The notes under the pieces: generated by a model
What the model saw: the letters and a program-made list of their open reading frames with translations, nothing else
Database searches by the model: none
Told to the model about the DNA's origin: nothing
NCBI RefSeq assembly: GCF_003710805.1
Contig: NZ_RHHB01000010.1
Span: 1 to 64,000, forward strand
Reading direction: 5' to 3'
DNA length: 64,000 nucleotides
Source: Agromyces tardus
GTDB taxonomy: Bacteria; Actinomycetota; Actinomycetes; Actinomycetales; Microbacteriaceae
Translations under genes and position numbers: made by a program
Shown here: positions 1-9,073 of the stretch, piece by piece
Position numbering within the stretch: the first letter of the stretch is position 1
Layout: each line of letters opens with the position of its first letter

Positions 1-1534
1 CGGCGCGGGCGGCGGCGGCACTGGCGGGGATGGAGCCGGCGGTCGAGGTCGCGGCGCCGGCGATCGCAGCGGCCGGCCGCACCGCGGCGCCCGCCGGAGT
101 GCAGGCGCCACGAGCGGTCCCGCGCAGCGGCCGGCATCCGTCTCGCGCGCCCGTGTCGTCGCGTTCGAGGTGCTCGAGGCCGTGCGCGAGTCCGAGGCCT
201 ACGCGAACCTGCTCATGCCGGCCCGCATCGAGCGGGCGCGGCTCGACGAGGCGGATGCCGCCCTCGCGACGGAGCTCGGCTACGGCACCCTGCGCATGCA
301 GGGCTTCTACGACGCCGTGATCGCGCTCGCCGCCGGCCGACCCGTCGACCGCATCGATCCGCCCGTCCTCGACGTGCTGCGTCTCGGCGTGCACCAGCTG
401 CTCGCCACCCGGGTGCCGACGCACGCGGCCGTCAACGAGTCGGTGGCGCTCGTGCGCCGCGTCGCGCCCGGCGCGACGGGCTTCGTCAACGCGGTGCTGC
501 GCAACGTGTCCCGCCGCGAGCGCGACGACTGGAGTGCCCTCGTCGCGGAGGAGGCGACGACCGACGACGCCCGGCTCGCGGCGGTGCACTCGCATCCCGA
601 GTGGATCGTGCGGGCCCTGCGCTCGGCGCTCGAGCGCGAGGGTCGCGGCGACGAGCTCGTGCCCCTCCTCGAGGCCGACAACGCCTCGCCGCGGATCAAC
701 CTCGTCGCGCTGCCCGGAATCGAGGCGAGCGGCGAGGCGGATGCCGCGGCCGCGGCCCCGATCGACAGGGTCGCCCTCGGGGAGCCCGACCGCTATTCGC
801 CGATCGGCTTCACCGCCGCACGGCCGCTCGATCTCGTGGCGGCGCACGCCGGCCGCATCCGCGTGCAGGACGAGGGCTCGCAGCTCGCGGCGCTCGCGCT
901 CAGCCGGGCGGAGCCCGTGCGGGCGGGCGAGCGGTGGCTCGACCTCTGCGCGGGGCCGGGCGGCAAGACCGCGGTGCTCGCCGCGGAGGCGCTCGCGGGC
1001 GGCGCCGTGCTCGTCGCCAACGAGATGGTGCCGGCGCGGGCCGAGCTCGTGCGTCGCGCCGTGGCGGGCGTGCCGCTCGACGTCCCCGTCGAGGTCGGCG
1101 ACGGGCGAGAGCTCGACCCTGCGCGGCTCGGCGCAGACGGCGGCTTCGACCGCATCCTGCTCGACGCCCCGTGCACGGGCCTCGGCGCGCTCCGCCGCCG
1201 TCCGGAGGCTCGCTGGCGCAAGGCGCCCTCCGACGTCGCCGAGCTCACGGCGCTGCAGGGCGAGCTGGCGGATGCCGCGTTCCGGGCGCTCGCGCCCGGC
1301 GGCATCCTCGCCTACGTCACGTGCTCGCCGCACACCGCCGAGACGCACGGCACCCTGCGCGCCGCGCTCGCCCGCTGGGGCGACGACGCGGAGCAGCTCG
1401 ACACCGCCGCGGTCGTGCAGGGGCTGTCGGGGCATCCGCTCGACCTCGCGGGGGAGCCGACGACCGTGCAGCTCTGGCCGCACCGGCACGGCACCGACGC
1501 GATGTTCATCGCGCTCGTGCGCCGTCGCGCCTGA
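1..1534 (+). CDS. rsmB: 16S rRNA (cytosine-5) methyltransferase RsmB, 5'-truncated by window edge
   Basis: RsmB/NOP-family m5C methyltransferase that modifies 16S rRNA during ribosome assembly. The frame is open from nucleotide 2 with no stop, so the gene starts upstream of the window. The GTG at 170 is internal, because the protein already reads RARVVAF just before it. The visible N-terminus is a Gly/Arg-rich, probably disordered tail of about 45 residues. A NusB-like RNA-binding domain follows, then a Rossmann methyltransferase domain. The SAM loop DLCAGPGGKT lies at nt 941-970, motif IV DAPCTG near 1162-1179 and the TCSP catalytic-Cys motif near 1318. The C-terminus is complete. The downstream gene rpe has its own promoter. 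Family assignment is secure; the true start cannot be seen here. Confidence 0.95.
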   Translation, partial: GAGGGGTGGDGAGGRGRGAGDRSGRPHRGARRSAGATSGPAQRPASVSRARVVAFEVLEAVRESEAYANLLMPARIERARLDEADAALATELGYGTLRMQGFYDAVIALAAGRPVDRIDPPVLDVLRLGVHQLLATRVPTHAAVNESVALVRRVAPGATGFVNAVLRNVSRRERDDWSALVAEEATTDDARLAAVHSHPEWIVRALRSALEREGRGDELVPLLEADNASPRINLVALPGIEASGEADAAAAAPIDRVALGEPDRYSPIGFTAARPLDLVAAHAGRIRVQDEGSQLAALALSRAEPVRAGERWLDLCAGPGGKTAVLAAEALAGGAVLVANEMVPARAELVRRAVAGVPLDVPVEVGDGRELDPARLGADGGFDRILLDAPCTGLGALRRRPEARWRKAPSDVAELTALQGELADAAFRALAPGGILAYVTCSPHTAETHGTLRAALARWGDDAEQLDTAAVVQGLSGHPLDLAGEPTTVQLWPHRHGTDAMFIALVRRRA

Positions 1535-1596
1535 CGCACCGCGACACCCTCCTCGGCGACGACGTCACGCGACGCGAGGGGACCTGCGGTGCTCGG

Positions 1597-1602
1597 TAGG
1601 CT
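1597..1602 (+). promoter_or_regulatory. -10 hexamer of rpe, predicted leaderless
   Basis: TAGGCT lies exactly 6 nt before the rpe ATG, so the predicted transcription start is the A of the start codon. No Shine-Dalgarno is visible in the 6-nt gap (GGCGGC). The -35 region is not convincing. The call rests on the same spacing recurring at many genes in this window. Confidence 0.6.
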
Positions 1603-1608
1603 GGCGGC

Positions 1609-2292
1609 ATGACGACGCGGATCAACCCGAGCATCCTCGCTGCCGACTGGGCCAACCTCGAGCACGAGCTCGGGCGCATCGCCACGGCGGACCTCGTGCA
1701 CGTCGACATCATGGACAACCACTTCGTGCCGAACCTGACCTTCGGCCTGCAGATGGTCGAACGGCTGCAGCAGGTCTCGCCGATCCCGCTCGACGTGCAC
1801 CTCATGATCGACGACCCCGACCGGTGGGCTCCGGCCTACGCCGAGGCGGGCGCGTTCTCGGTCACCTTCCACGCCGAGGCCGCCGGCGAGCCGGTGTCGC
1901 TCGCGCGCCGCCTGCGCCAGATCGGCGCCCGTGCGGGCATCGCGCTGAAGCCCGGCACCGACGCCACGCCGTACCTCGACCTCCTGCCCGAGTTCGACCA
2001 GGTGCTCGTCATGACGGTCGAGCCGGGATTCGGCGGCCAGTCGTTCATCCACGAGACGATGCCGAAGCTCGCCCGCGTCGCCGATGCGGTGCACGACGCG
2101 GGCCTCGACGTCTGGCTCCAGGTCGACGGCGGCATCACGGCCGACACGATCGGCATCGCCGCCGAAGCCGGCGCCGACACCTTCGTCGCGGGCTCCGCCG
2201 TGTTCAACGGCGACGTGCCGGCCGATCGTATCGCGTCGCTGCGGGCCTCCGCTGCCGCGCACCCGCACCGGCACGCCCCGAGGCACCGGTAG
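1609..2292 (+). CDS. rpe: Ribulose-phosphate 3-epimerase
   Basis: Interconverts D-ribulose 5-phosphate and D-xylulose 5-phosphate in the non-oxidative pentose phosphate pathway; cytosolic. The 227-residue protein is a typical TIM barrel. It shows INPSILAADWANLE at the N-terminus, the metal/substrate strand HVDIMDNHFVPNLTFG, DVHLMIDDP, MTVEPGFGGQSF and QVDGGI, which together carry the conserved His and Asp metal ligands. The ATG follows a -10 hexamer by 6 nt, implying a leaderless message. Its TAG stop is also the first half of the hisE -10. Ribulose 5-phosphate sits upstream of PRPP, which fits the his genes that follow. Confidence 0.97.
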   Translation: MTTRINPSILAADWANLEHELGRIATADLVHVDIMDNHFVPNLTFGLQMVERLQQVSPIPLDVHLMIDDPDRWAPAYAEAGAFSVTFHAEAAGEPVSLARRLRQIGARAGIALKPGTDATPYLDLLPEFDQVLVMTVEPGFGGQSFIHETMPKLARVADAVHDAGLDVWLQVDGGITADTIGIAAEAGADTFVAGSAVFNGDVPADRIASLRASAAAHPHRHAPRHR

Positions 2293-2295
2293 TCT
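2290..2295 (+). promoter_or_regulatory. -10 hexamer of hisE overlapping the rpe stop codon
   Basis: TAGTCT ends 6 nt before the hisE GTG, predicting a leaderless transcript. The TAG of the hexamer is the rpe stop codon, so termination of translation and initiation of transcription share bases. Confidence 0.55.
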
Positions 2296-2301
2296 GGACG
2301 G

Positions 2302-2565
2302 GTGAAGACCTTCGACGACCTCTTCGTCGAGCTCAGCGAGAAAGCCCGCACCCGCCCAGAGGGTTCCGGCACCGTGCGCGAGCTCGACGCGGGCGTGCAC
2401 GCCATCGGCAAGAAGATCGTCGAGGAGGCCGCCGAGGTGTGGATGGCCGCCGAGTACCAGGGCGACGACGAGCTCGCCGAGGAGATCTCGCAGCTGCTCT
2501 ACCACCTCCAGGTGCTCATGCTCGCGAAGGGGCTCGCGCCCGAGGCCGTGTACCGACATCTCTGA
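2302..2565 (+). CDS. hisE: Phosphoribosyl-ATP pyrophosphatase
   Basis: Second step of histidine biosynthesis: hydrolyses phosphoribosyl-ATP to phosphoribosyl-AMP and pyrophosphate. At 87 residues it is a stand-alone, all-helical MazG-like HisE; HisI is a separate gene downstream. The Mg-binding helix [17 protein letters not shown] and the second acidic helix [20 protein letters not shown] are clear. The start is the GTG at 2302, with a -10 hexamer 6 nt upstream and no obvious ribosome binding site. First gene of the local his run hisE-hisG-hisF-hisI. Confidence 0.96.
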   Translation: MKTFDDLFVELSEKARTRPEGSGTVRELDAGVHAIGKKIVEEAAEVWMAAEYQGDDELAEEISQLLYHLQVLMLAKGLAPEAVYRHL

Positions 2566-2616
2566 CCGCTGACCATGCTCATGACCGATCAGTACCGTCG
2601 ACACGAAAGTCAGGGA

Positions 2617-3456
2617 ATGCTCCGCATCGCCGTGCCCAACAAGGGTTCGCTGTCCGAAACCGCCGCGCAGATGCTCTACGAGGCCGGGTACACCGGTCGC
2701 CGTGACCCGCGCGAGCTCATCGTCGCCGACCCCCGCAACGGGGTCGAGTTCTTCTACCTCCGCCCCCGCGACATCGCGACCTACGTGGGCTCGGGCGCGC
2801 TCGACGTCGGCATCACCGGGCGCGACCTCCTGCTCGACTCCGGGTCGGATGCCGGTGAGATCGCCTCGCTCGGCTTCGGCGACTCGACGTTCCGGTTCGC
2901 CGGTCCGCCCGGCGCGTACACCGTGCTCGCCGATCTCGACGGCAGGCGCGTCGCCACGAGCTACCCGGGCCTCGTGGGCGCGTTCCTCGCCTCGCACGGC
3001 GTCACGGCGAAGCTCGTGAAGCTCGACGGGGCCGTCGAGTCGGCCGTACGGCTCGGCGTCGCCGACGCCGTCGCCGACGTGGTCTCCACGGGATCCACCC
3101 TGCGCAAGGCGGGCCTCGAGATCTTCGGACCCGTCATCCTCGAGTCCGAGGCCGTGCTCATCGGATCGGGCGTCGACCGTCCCGGCACCGAGACGCTCGT
3201 GCGGCGCCTGCAGGGCGTGCTCGTCGCGCGCCAGTACGTGCTGCTCGACTACGACGTGCCCGTGGCCGACCTCGAGGCCGCCACGGCCGTCGCGCCCGGA
3301 TTCGAGTCGCCCACCGTCTCGCCCCTGCACGACCCCGAGTGGGTCGCGGTGCGGGTCATGATCCCGCGCGACGAGATGAACCACGTGATGGACGAGCTCT
3401 ACGCCCTGGGCGCGCGCGCGATCCTCGTGAGCGCGATCCACGCGGCACGGTTGTGA
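2617..3456 (+). CDS. hisG: ATP phosphoribosyltransferase, long form
   Basis: First committed and feedback-regulated step of histidine synthesis, joining ATP and PRPP. I chose the ATG at 2617 ([10 protein letters not shown]), the conserved family start. The frame is open back to an ATG at 2575, but the extra 14 residues look non-conserved. The 279-residue length and the C-terminal region [28 protein letters not shown] match the long HisG form with an ACT-like regulatory domain, so no HisZ partner is needed. PRPP-binding region near [18 protein letters not shown]. Sits about 50 nt after hisE and 8 nt before hisF. Confidence 0.95.
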   Translation: MLRIAVPNKGSLSETAAQMLYEAGYTGRRDPRELIVADPRNGVEFFYLRPRDIATYVGSGALDVGITGRDLLLDSGSDAGEIASLGFGDSTFRFAGPPGAYTVLADLDGRRVATSYPGLVGAFLASHGVTAKLVKLDGAVESAVRLGVADAVADVVSTGSTLRKAGLEIFGPVILESEAVLIGSGVDRPGTETLVRRLQGVLVARQYVLLDYDVPVADLEAATAVAPGFESPTVSPLHDPEWVAVRVMIPRDEMNHVMDELYALGARAILVSAIHAARL

Positions 3457-3464
3457 GGTAACGG

Positions 3465-4226
3465 ATGACTCTCGCCGTTCGCGTGATCCCCTGCCTCGAC
3501 GTGGCCGCGGGCCGCGTCGTCAAGGGCGTGAACTTCCAGAACCTCCGCGACGCGGGCGATCCCGTGGCGCTCGCCGCCCGGTACGCCGAGCAGGGCGCCG
3601 ACGAGCTCACCTTCCTCGACGTCACGGCCACGGTCGACGACCGCTCCACCACCTACGACGTGGTGCAGCGCGTCGCCGAGCAGGTCTTCATCCCGCTGAC
3701 GGTCGGCGGCGGCGTGCGCTCCAACGACGACGTCGCGCGACTCCTCGGCCATGGCGCCGACAAGATCGGCGTGAACAGCGCCGCGATCGCGCGGCCGGAG
3801 CTGCTCGCCGAGATCGCCGAGCGCTTCGGCGCCCAGGTCCTCGTGCTCTCGCTCGACGTGAAGCGATCGGATCGCACCGAGTCGGGCTTCGTCGTGACGA
3901 CCCACGGCGGGCGCACCGAGACCGACCTCGACGCGCTCGACTGGGCGCGCCGGGCCATCGAGCTGGGCGCAGGGGAGCTGCTCGTCAACTCGATCGACGC
4001 CGACGGCACGAAGGCGGGCTTCGACCTCGAGCTCACCGCGCTCATGCACGAGCTGGCCCGGGTGCCCGTGATCGCGTCGGGTGGCGCCGGCAAGGTCTCG
4101 GACTTCGCCCCGGCGATCGCGGCGGGCGCCGACGCGGTGCTCGCGGCATCCGTGTTCCACAACGGCGAGGTCACGGTCGGCGAGGTCAAGGCGGCGCTGC
4201 GCGCCGATGGGAGGATCGTGCGATGA
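3465..4226 (+). CDS. hisF: Imidazole glycerol phosphate synthase subunit HisF
   Basis: Cyclase subunit of IGP synthase. It uses ammonia from the HisH glutaminase to convert PRFAR to IGP and AICAR. The 253-residue TIM barrel shows [19 protein letters not shown] with the first catalytic Asp, [43 protein letters not shown] with the second catalytic Asp, and IASGGAGK. HisH is not in this window. Its stop overlaps the hisI start (ATGA), indicating translational coupling. Confidence 0.97.
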   Translation: MTLAVRVIPCLDVAAGRVVKGVNFQNLRDAGDPVALAARYAEQGADELTFLDVTATVDDRSTTYDVVQRVAEQVFIPLTVGGGVRSNDDVARLLGHGADKIGVNSAAIARPELLAEIAERFGAQVLVLSLDVKRSDRTESGFVVTTHGGRTETDLDALDWARRAIELGAGELLVNSIDADGTKAGFDLELTALMHELARVPVIASGGAGKVSDFAPAIAAGADAVLAASVFHNGEVTVGEVKAALRADGRIVR

Positions 4227-4630
4227 GCGAGCCGGGCGACGAGGAGCTGGAGCGCGACGAGGAGGCGTGGACGCCGCACGGCACCGCGCTCGACCGGGCC
4301 GCGTTCAACGCCGACGGCCTGCTGCCCGCGATCATCCAGCAGTGGGACACGGGCGAGGTGCTCATGCTCGGCTGGATGGACCGCGAGGCGCTGCGCCGCA
4401 CGCTCACCGAGGGCCGCGTGACCTTCTGGTCGCGGTCGCGCCAGGAGTACTGGCGCAAGGGCGACACCTCGGGACACGTGCAGTACGTGCGCACGGCCGC
4501 GCTGGACTGCGACGCCGACGCCCTGCTCGTGCAGGTCGAGCAGGTGGGCGTCGCCTGCCACACGGGCACCCGCACCTGCTTCGACGGCGACCCGCTCGAG
4601 GTCGTCGTCGGATCCGCGATCGAGGGATGA
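4223..4630 (+). CDS. hisI: Phosphoribosyl-AMP cyclohydrolase
   Basis: Third step of histidine synthesis: opens the adenine ring of phosphoribosyl-AMP. The 135-residue monofunctional form has [20 protein letters not shown], the [18 protein letters not shown] substrate loop, the acidic DCDADALLV metal site and the zinc cysteines in [14 protein letters not shown] overlaps the hisF stop by 4 nt. A 10-nt gap then leads to trpE, so his and trp genes probably share read-through transcription. Confidence 0.96.
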   Translation: MSEPGDEELERDEEAWTPHGTALDRAAFNADGLLPAIIQQWDTGEVLMLGWMDREALRRTLTEGRVTFWSRSRQEYWRKGDTSGHVQYVRTAALDCDADALLVQVEQVGVACHTGTRTCFDGDPLEVVVGSAIEG

Positions 4631-4640
4631 CGAGGACGAG

Positions 4641-6176
4641 ATGACGGACCCTGCCGCCGGCGCCACGACGCGCTTCGAGGACTTCGCGAGACTGCTCGCC
4701 GGCCGACGAGTCGTGCCCGTCGTGCGGGAGCTCTTCGCCGACGGCGAGACGCCCGTGGGCATCTACCGCAAGCTCGCCGCGGGCCGCCCGGGCACCTTCC
4801 TGCTCGAGTCCGCCGAGCAGGGCGGCATCTGGTCGCGTTACTCCTTCGTCGGTGCGGGATCGTACGGCGTGCTCACCGAGCACGCCGGCCGCGTGCAGTG
4901 GCTCGACTACGGGCTCCCGGCCGAGCGCGCGCTCGGCGAGGCATCCGGCCTGGCCCCCCTCGCCGCGCTCGAGGCGCTGTACGAGCGCTGGGCCACCGAG
5001 GACGTTCCCGGCGCCCCGCCGCTGACCGGCGGCCTCGTCGGGTTCATCGGCTGGGAGGCGATCCGCCAGATCGAGCACCTGCCGAACCGCCCGCCCGCCG
5101 ACTTCCCGATGCCCGGACAGGCGTTCGCCTTCGTCTCGGAGCTCGTCGTGATCGACCACCGAACGGGCACGGTGCAGCTCATCGCCTCCGCGCTCACCGA
5201 CACGGATGCCGCGGCCGACGCGCTGTGGGCCGACGCCCAGTCGCGGCTCGACCGCATGCAGGCCGACCTCGCGCGGCCGTCGGAGGCGTACCTCGCCGAG
5301 ATCGACCTCGGGCGGGCCGCTTCGCCCGCTCACCGCACCGAGAAGGCCGACTTCCTCGCCGCCGTGGAGCGCTCGAAGGAGTACATCCGCGAGGGCGACA
5401 TCTTCCAAGTGGTGATCTCGCAGCGGTTCGAGCAGGAGACGTCCGCCGACCCGATCGACGTCTACCGGGTGCTGCGGAGCCTCAACCCGAGCCCCTACAT
5501 GTACTTCCTGCACCTCGAGGACGCGGCAGCCGAGCCGTACTGGATCGTGGGCTCCTCGCCAGAGGCGCTCGTGAAGGTCGAGGACGGCCGGGTGTTCACG
5601 CACCCGATCGCGGGCTCCAAGCCCCGCGGCGCCTCGCCGGAGGAGGACGCCGACCTCGAGGCCGAGCTCGTCGCCGACCCCAAGGAGCAGGCCGAGCACC
5701 TCATGCTCGTCGACCTCGCCCGCAACGACCTCGCGAAGGTGTGCGACGCCGGCTCGGTGGAGGTCACCGAGTTCATGCGCGTGGAGCGGTTCAGCCACAT
5801 CATGCACCTCGTCTCCTCGGTCGAGGGCGACCTCGCGAGGGGCCGCAACGCGGTCGACGTGTTCCGCGCGACGTTCCCCGCCGGAACGCTGTCGGGTGCG
5901 CCGAAGCCGCGCGCCCTCGAGATCATCGACGAGCTCGAGCCCGCGCAGCGCGGGCTGTACGGGGGAGTCGTGGGCTACTTCGGGTTCGGCGGTGACGCCG
6001 ACCTCGCGATCGCCATCCGCACCGCCACGATCTCGGGTGGCGTCGCGCGCGTGCAGGCGGGCGGGGGACTCGTCGCCGACTCGATCCCCGAATCGGAGTT
6101 CCAGGAGTCGGTCAACAAGGCCGCCGCACCGCTGCGCGCCGTGGCCGTGGCCGATGCGATGCGGAGGGTCGGCTAG
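4641..6176 (+). CDS. trpE: Anthranilate synthase component I
   Basis: Converts chorismate and ammonia (from the TrpG/TrpD glutaminase, not present here) to anthranilate, the first step of tryptophan synthesis. The 511-residue protein has the N-terminal feedback-binding motif LLES (in TFLLESAEQGG). The chorismate-binding C-terminal half shows DIFQVVISQRFE, PSPYMYFL, GSSPEALVKVEDGRV, HPIAGSKPRG, LMLVDLARNDL and FPAGTLSGAPKPRA. ATG at 4641 follows hisI by 10 nt, leaving no room for a trp attenuator or T-box here. Confidence 0.97.
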   Translation: MTDPAAGATTRFEDFARLLAGRRVVPVVRELFADGETPVGIYRKLAAGRPGTFLLESAEQGGIWSRYSFVGAGSYGVLTEHAGRVQWLDYGLPAERALGEASGLAPLAALEALYERWATEDVPGAPPLTGGLVGFIGWEAIRQIEHLPNRPPADFPMPGQAFAFVSELVVIDHRTGTVQLIASALTDTDAAADALWADAQSRLDRMQADLARPSEAYLAEIDLGRAASPAHRTEKADFLAAVERSKEYIREGDIFQVVISQRFEQETSADPIDVYRVLRSLNPSPYMYFLHLEDAAAEPYWIVGSSPEALVKVEDGRVFTHPIAGSKPRGASPEEDADLEAELVADPKEQAEHLMLVDLARNDLAKVCDAGSVEVTEFMRVERFSHIMHLVSSVEGDLARGRNAVDVFRATFPAGTLSGAPKPRALEIIDELEPAQRGLYGGVVGYFGFGGDADLAIAIRTATISGGVARVQAGGGLVADSIPESEFQESVNKAAAPLRAVAVADAMRRVG

Positions 6177-6827
6177 GTGCGCCGCGATCGCATGAAGCTG
6201 CCTTCGATCGTCGCCGTCATCGCCGGCGCCGGCCTCGTGCTGCTGTCGTGGAGCCAGGCCTGGTTCGAGCTCGTGCTCACCGCCGATTCGGCCGCGCCGT
6301 CGGGCGGCGCCGCGATCGAGGTGTCCGGGCAGGTCGCATCGCCCGCGCTCGCGGCCCTCGCGCTCGCGGGCCTGGCGCTCGCGGGCGCGCTCGCGATCGC
6401 GGGTCCCGCCATCCGCATCGTCCTCGGCATCCTCGCGGTCGTGCTCGGCGGAGCGGTCCTCCTCGCCGCCGGGATCACGCTCGGCGACCCGGTGGCCGCG
6501 GTCTCGCCCGCCGTTGCCGCCGCGACGGGCGTCACGGGCGACGATCCCACGGCCGCGCTCGTGCAGTCGGCCACGGCGACCCTGTGGCCGCTGGCCGCCA
6601 TCGCCGGCGGCGTGCTGGTCGCGGCATCCGGCGTGCTCGTGCTCGCCACCGGCACCGCGTGGCCCGTCTCGACGCGCCGCTACCGCGCCGTGCGGTTCGC
6701 CGCAGCGGATGCCGCAGCGGATGCCGCAGCGGGCGGATCCGGCTCCGATCGGGCCATCGACGACTGGGACGAACTGAGTCGCGGCGACGATCCCACCGGC
6801 GACGAGCCGCGGGGCGCCAGCCGCTAG
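6177..6827 (+). CDS. Trp-operon-associated membrane protein (Trp_oprn_chp family)
   Basis: A 216-residue integral membrane protein with four likely transmembrane segments. The first (IVAVIAGAGLVLLSW) is followed by a WFE extracytoplasmic segment. Two helices then sit around AALALAGLALAGALAI and IVLGILAVVLGGAVLL, and the last near LWPLAAIAGGVLVAASGVLVLA. The C-terminal tail is cytosolic, Ala/Asp-rich and contains a 12-bp DNA repeat (GCAGCGGATGCC twice). GTG at 6177 directly abuts the trpE stop; an ATG at 6192 is an alternative start. Position within trp operons is the family hallmark, but no biochemical role is known. A role linked to tryptophan or precursor transport would be a guess. Confidence 0.8.
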   Translation: MRRDRMKLPSIVAVIAGAGLVLLSWSQAWFELVLTADSAAPSGGAAIEVSGQVASPALAALALAGLALAGALAIAGPAIRIVLGILAVVLGGAVLLAAGITLGDPVAAVSPAVAAATGVTGDDPTAALVQSATATLWPLAAIAGGVLVAASGVLVLATGTAWPVSTRRYRAVRFAAADAAADAAAGGSGSDRAIDDWDELSRGDDPTGDEPRGASR

Positions 6828-6830
6828 ACT
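6825..6830 (+). promoter_or_regulatory. -10-like TAGACT overlapping a stop codon, internal trp promoter
   Basis: TAGACT starts with the TAG stop of the preceding membrane protein gene. A start near 6837 would give a leader of about 22 nt containing the ribosome binding site GAAGGAG before the ATG at 6859. It would allow trpC-trpB-trpA to be expressed separately from trpE. Confidence 0.4.
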
Positions 6831-6858
6831 TGTCCGGACCCCGCAACGAAGGAGCATC

Positions 6859-7089
6859 ATGAGCACTGAGACCGCTGATCCCGGCCACGGACACTCGCCC
6901 GCGGCGTGGACCGCCGTCGTGATCATGCTCGTCGCCGTCGCCATCGGCACGGTGGCGTTCTTCCTCGACGTGCAGTGGCTCGTGTGGGCGTCCGCGGGTC
7001 TGCTCGTGGTGGGCGCCATCGTCGGGTGGGCGCTCGCACGCGCCGGCTACGGCGTCGACGGAGCGAAGACCGTCTCGAAGGCGCACTGA
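6859..7089 (+). CDS. Small HGxxPAAW-motif membrane protein in the trp operon
   Basis: A 76-residue protein starting with a short hydrophilic segment carrying the hallmark GHGHSPAAW (HGxxPAAW). Two transmembrane helices follow, around VVIMLVAVAIGTVAFFLDV and WASAGLLVVGAIVGWALA, then a short charged tail. It recurs next to trpC in high-GC Gram-positives and has no known function. A strong ribosome binding site (AAGGAG) lies 6-7 nt upstream, and a -10-like TAGACT sits just before. The conserved His/Trp motif at the membrane edge could be a metal or quinone contact, but that is speculation. Confidence 0.8.
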   Translation: MSTETADPGHGHSPAAWTAVVIMLVAVAIGTVAFFLDVQWLVWASAGLLVVGAIVGWALARAGYGVDGAKTVSKAH

Positions 7090-7092
7090 CGC

Positions 7093-7863
7093 GTGCTCGC
7101 CGAACTGACGGCGAACGCCGTCGCCGACGCACTCGCGCGCCGCGAGGGCCGTCCGCTCGCCGAGGTGGAGGCCGCTGCGCTCGCGCGCCCGCCGGCACTC
7201 GACGCGCTCGCCGCGCTCGCCCCCGCCGACCACGTCAAGGTCATCGCCGAGATCAAGCGCTCGAGCCCATCGCGCGGCTCGCTCGCGTCGATCTCCGACC
7301 CCGCGGCTCTCGCTCGCAGCTATGAGCTCGGCGGTGCGAGCGCGATCAGCGTGCTCACCGAGGGTCGCAAGTTCGGCGGCTCGCTCGCCGACCTCGAGGC
7401 GGTGCGCGCGGCGGTGTCGCTCCCCGTACTGCGCAAGGACTTCATCGCGACGCCCTACCAGGTGCTCGAGGCGCGCGCGGCCGGTGCCGACCTCGTACTG
7501 CTCATCGTGGCCGCGCTCGACGACGCGCAGCTCGCGGAGCTCTTCGCGCTCATCACCGACCTCGGCATGACCGCGCTCGTCGAGACGCACGGCGCCGACG
7601 AGCTCGACCGTGCCGCGCAGCTCGGAGCCCGGCTCATCGGCGTCAACGCCCGCGACCTCTCGACCTTCGAGCTCGACCGCGACCTCTTCGCGCGCCTCGC
7701 CGACCGGTTCCCCGACGACGCGATCCGCGTCGCCGAGTCTGCGGTGCTCTCGGCCGACGACGTCGCGCACTACCGCCGTTCGGGCGCCGACGTCGTGCTC
7801 GTCGGCGAGGCGCTCGTCACCGGCGATCCGATTGCCAACCTCTCTGCATTCCTGGCGGTGTGA
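7093..7863 (+). CDS. trpC: Indole-3-glycerol phosphate synthase
   Basis: Converts CdRP to indole-3-glycerol phosphate in tryptophan synthesis. 256-residue TIM barrel with [13 protein letters not shown] (catalytic Lys), [27 protein letters not shown] (general-acid Lys), [24 protein letters not shown] and AESAV. GTG start 3 nt after the small membrane protein gene, so translation is probably coupled. Not fused to TrpF. Actinobacteria commonly use the dual HisA/PriA isomerase instead, and that gene is not in this window. Confidence 0.97.
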   Translation: MLAELTANAVADALARREGRPLAEVEAAALARPPALDALAALAPADHVKVIAEIKRSSPSRGSLASISDPAALARSYELGGASAISVLTEGRKFGGSLADLEAVRAAVSLPVLRKDFIATPYQVLEARAAGADLVLLIVAALDDAQLAELFALITDLGMTALVETHGADELDRAAQLGARLIGVNARDLSTFELDRDLFARLADRFPDDAIRVAESAVLSADDVAHYRRSGADVVLVGEALVTGDPIANLSAFLAV

Positions 7864-7864
7864 C

Positions 7865-9073
7865 ATGGCGCTCAGAGCGCAGACCGGTCCGTACTTCGGC
7901 GACTTCGGCGGGCGCTTCGTGCCCGAATCGCTCGTCGCCGCCCTCGACGAGCTCTCCGAGGCCTACGAGCTCGCGAAGCTCGACCCGCTGTTCCAGGAGG
8001 AGCTCGCCGAGCTCGGCCGCAGCTACACCGGCCGCCCGTCGATCATCACCGAGGTGCCCCGGTTCGCTGCGCACGCCGGCGACGCCCGCATCATCCTGAA
8101 GCGCGAGGACCTCAACCACACGGGCTCGCACAAGATCAACAACGTGCTCGGCCAGGCGCTGCTGACGAAGCGCATCGGCAAGCAGCGCATCATCGCGGAG
8201 ACAGGCGCGGGCCAGCACGGTGTCGCGAGCGCCACGGCGGCGGCGCTCTTCGGCCTCGACTGCACGATCTACATGGGCGAGGTCGACACCGAGCGCCAGG
8301 CGCTCAACGTCGCGCGCATGCGGCTGCTCGGCGCAGAGGTGATCCCGGTCACCGCGGGCTCGCGCACGCTGAAGGACGCCATCAACGAGGCCATGCGCGA
8401 CTGGGTCACGAACGTCGAGACCACGAACTACCTCTTCGGCACGGTCGCGGGCCCGCACCCGTTCCCCGAGATGGTGCGCGACTTCCAGAAGATCATCGGC
8501 GAGGAGGCGCGCGAGCAGGTGCTCGCCCTCACCGGCGCGCTGCCCACCGCGGTCGCGGCGTGCGTCGGCGGCGGCTCCAACGCCATCGGCATCTTCCACG
8601 CGTTCCTCGACGACACCGACGTGGCGCTCTACGGCTTCGAGGCCGGCGGCGAGGGCGTCGAGACATCGCGCCACGCGGCGACGATCAGCAAGGGTCGCCC
8701 GGGCGTGCTGCACGGCGCGCGCAGCTACCTCCTGCAGGACGAGGACGGCCAGACGATCGAGTCGCACTCGATCTCCGCGGGCCTCGACTACCCGGGCGTC
8801 GGCCCCGAGCACTCGTGGCTGTCGGCCATCGGCCGCGCCGCGTACCGGCCGATCACGGATGCCGCGGCGATGGACGCGCTGCGACTGCTCTCCCGCACCG
8901 AGGGCATCATCCCCGCGATCGAGTCGGCGCACGCCCTCGCGGGCGCCCTCGAGCTCGGCCGCGAACTCGGTCCGGAGTCCGTCATCCTGGTGAACCTCTC
9001 GGGTCGCGGCGACAAGGACATGGAGACCGCGGCGCGCTACTTTGAGCTGCTCGACGGCGGGAGTGCCGAGTGA
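7865..9073 (+). CDS. trpB: Tryptophan synthase beta chain
   Basis: PLP enzyme joining indole and serine to make tryptophan; functions as an alpha2beta2 complex with TrpA. 402 residues from ATG 7865 ([21 protein letters not shown]). The longer open frame from 7610 lies inside trpC and is rejected. The PLP lysine lies in [13 protein letters not shown], the phosphate loop is GGGSNAIG, and [10 protein letters not shown] binds the carboxylate. It starts one base after the trpC stop and overlaps trpA by 4 nt (GTGA). Confidence 0.98.
   Translation: MALRAQTGPYFGDFGGRFVPESLVAALDELSEAYELAKLDPLFQEELAELGRSYTGRPSIITEVPRFAAHAGDARIILKREDLNHTGSHKINNVLGQALLTKRIGKQRIIAETGAGQHGVASATAAALFGLDCTIYMGEVDTERQALNVARMRLLGAEVIPVTAGSRTLKDAINEAMRDWVTNVETTNYLFGTVAGPHPFPEMVRDFQKIIGEEAREQVLALTGALPTAVAACVGGGSNAIGIFHAFLDDTDVALYGFEAGGEGVETSRHAATISKGRPGVLHGARSYLLQDEDGQTIESHSISAGLDYPGVGPEHSWLSAIGRAAYRPITDAAAMDALRLLSRTEGIIPAIESAHALAGALELGRELGPESVILVNLSGRGDKDMETAARYFELLDGGSAE

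Noticed and set aside
1312-3441. 709-codon minus-strand frame opposite rpe and the his genes
   Set aside because: Antisense of confidently identified rpe, hisE and hisG; no family features.
4631-4640. trp attenuator or T-box before trpE
   Set aside because: Only 10 nt separate hisI from trpE, so there is no space for a leader.
6707-6735. Short tandem repeat as a possible CRISPR or VNTR
   Set aside because: Only two 12-bp units inside a coding tail. It is explained by the over-represented octamer, and no spacers are present.
7610-7864. 85-residue extension of TrpB
   Set aside because: It lies entirely inside trpC in another frame. The ATG at 7865 matches the family N-terminus.
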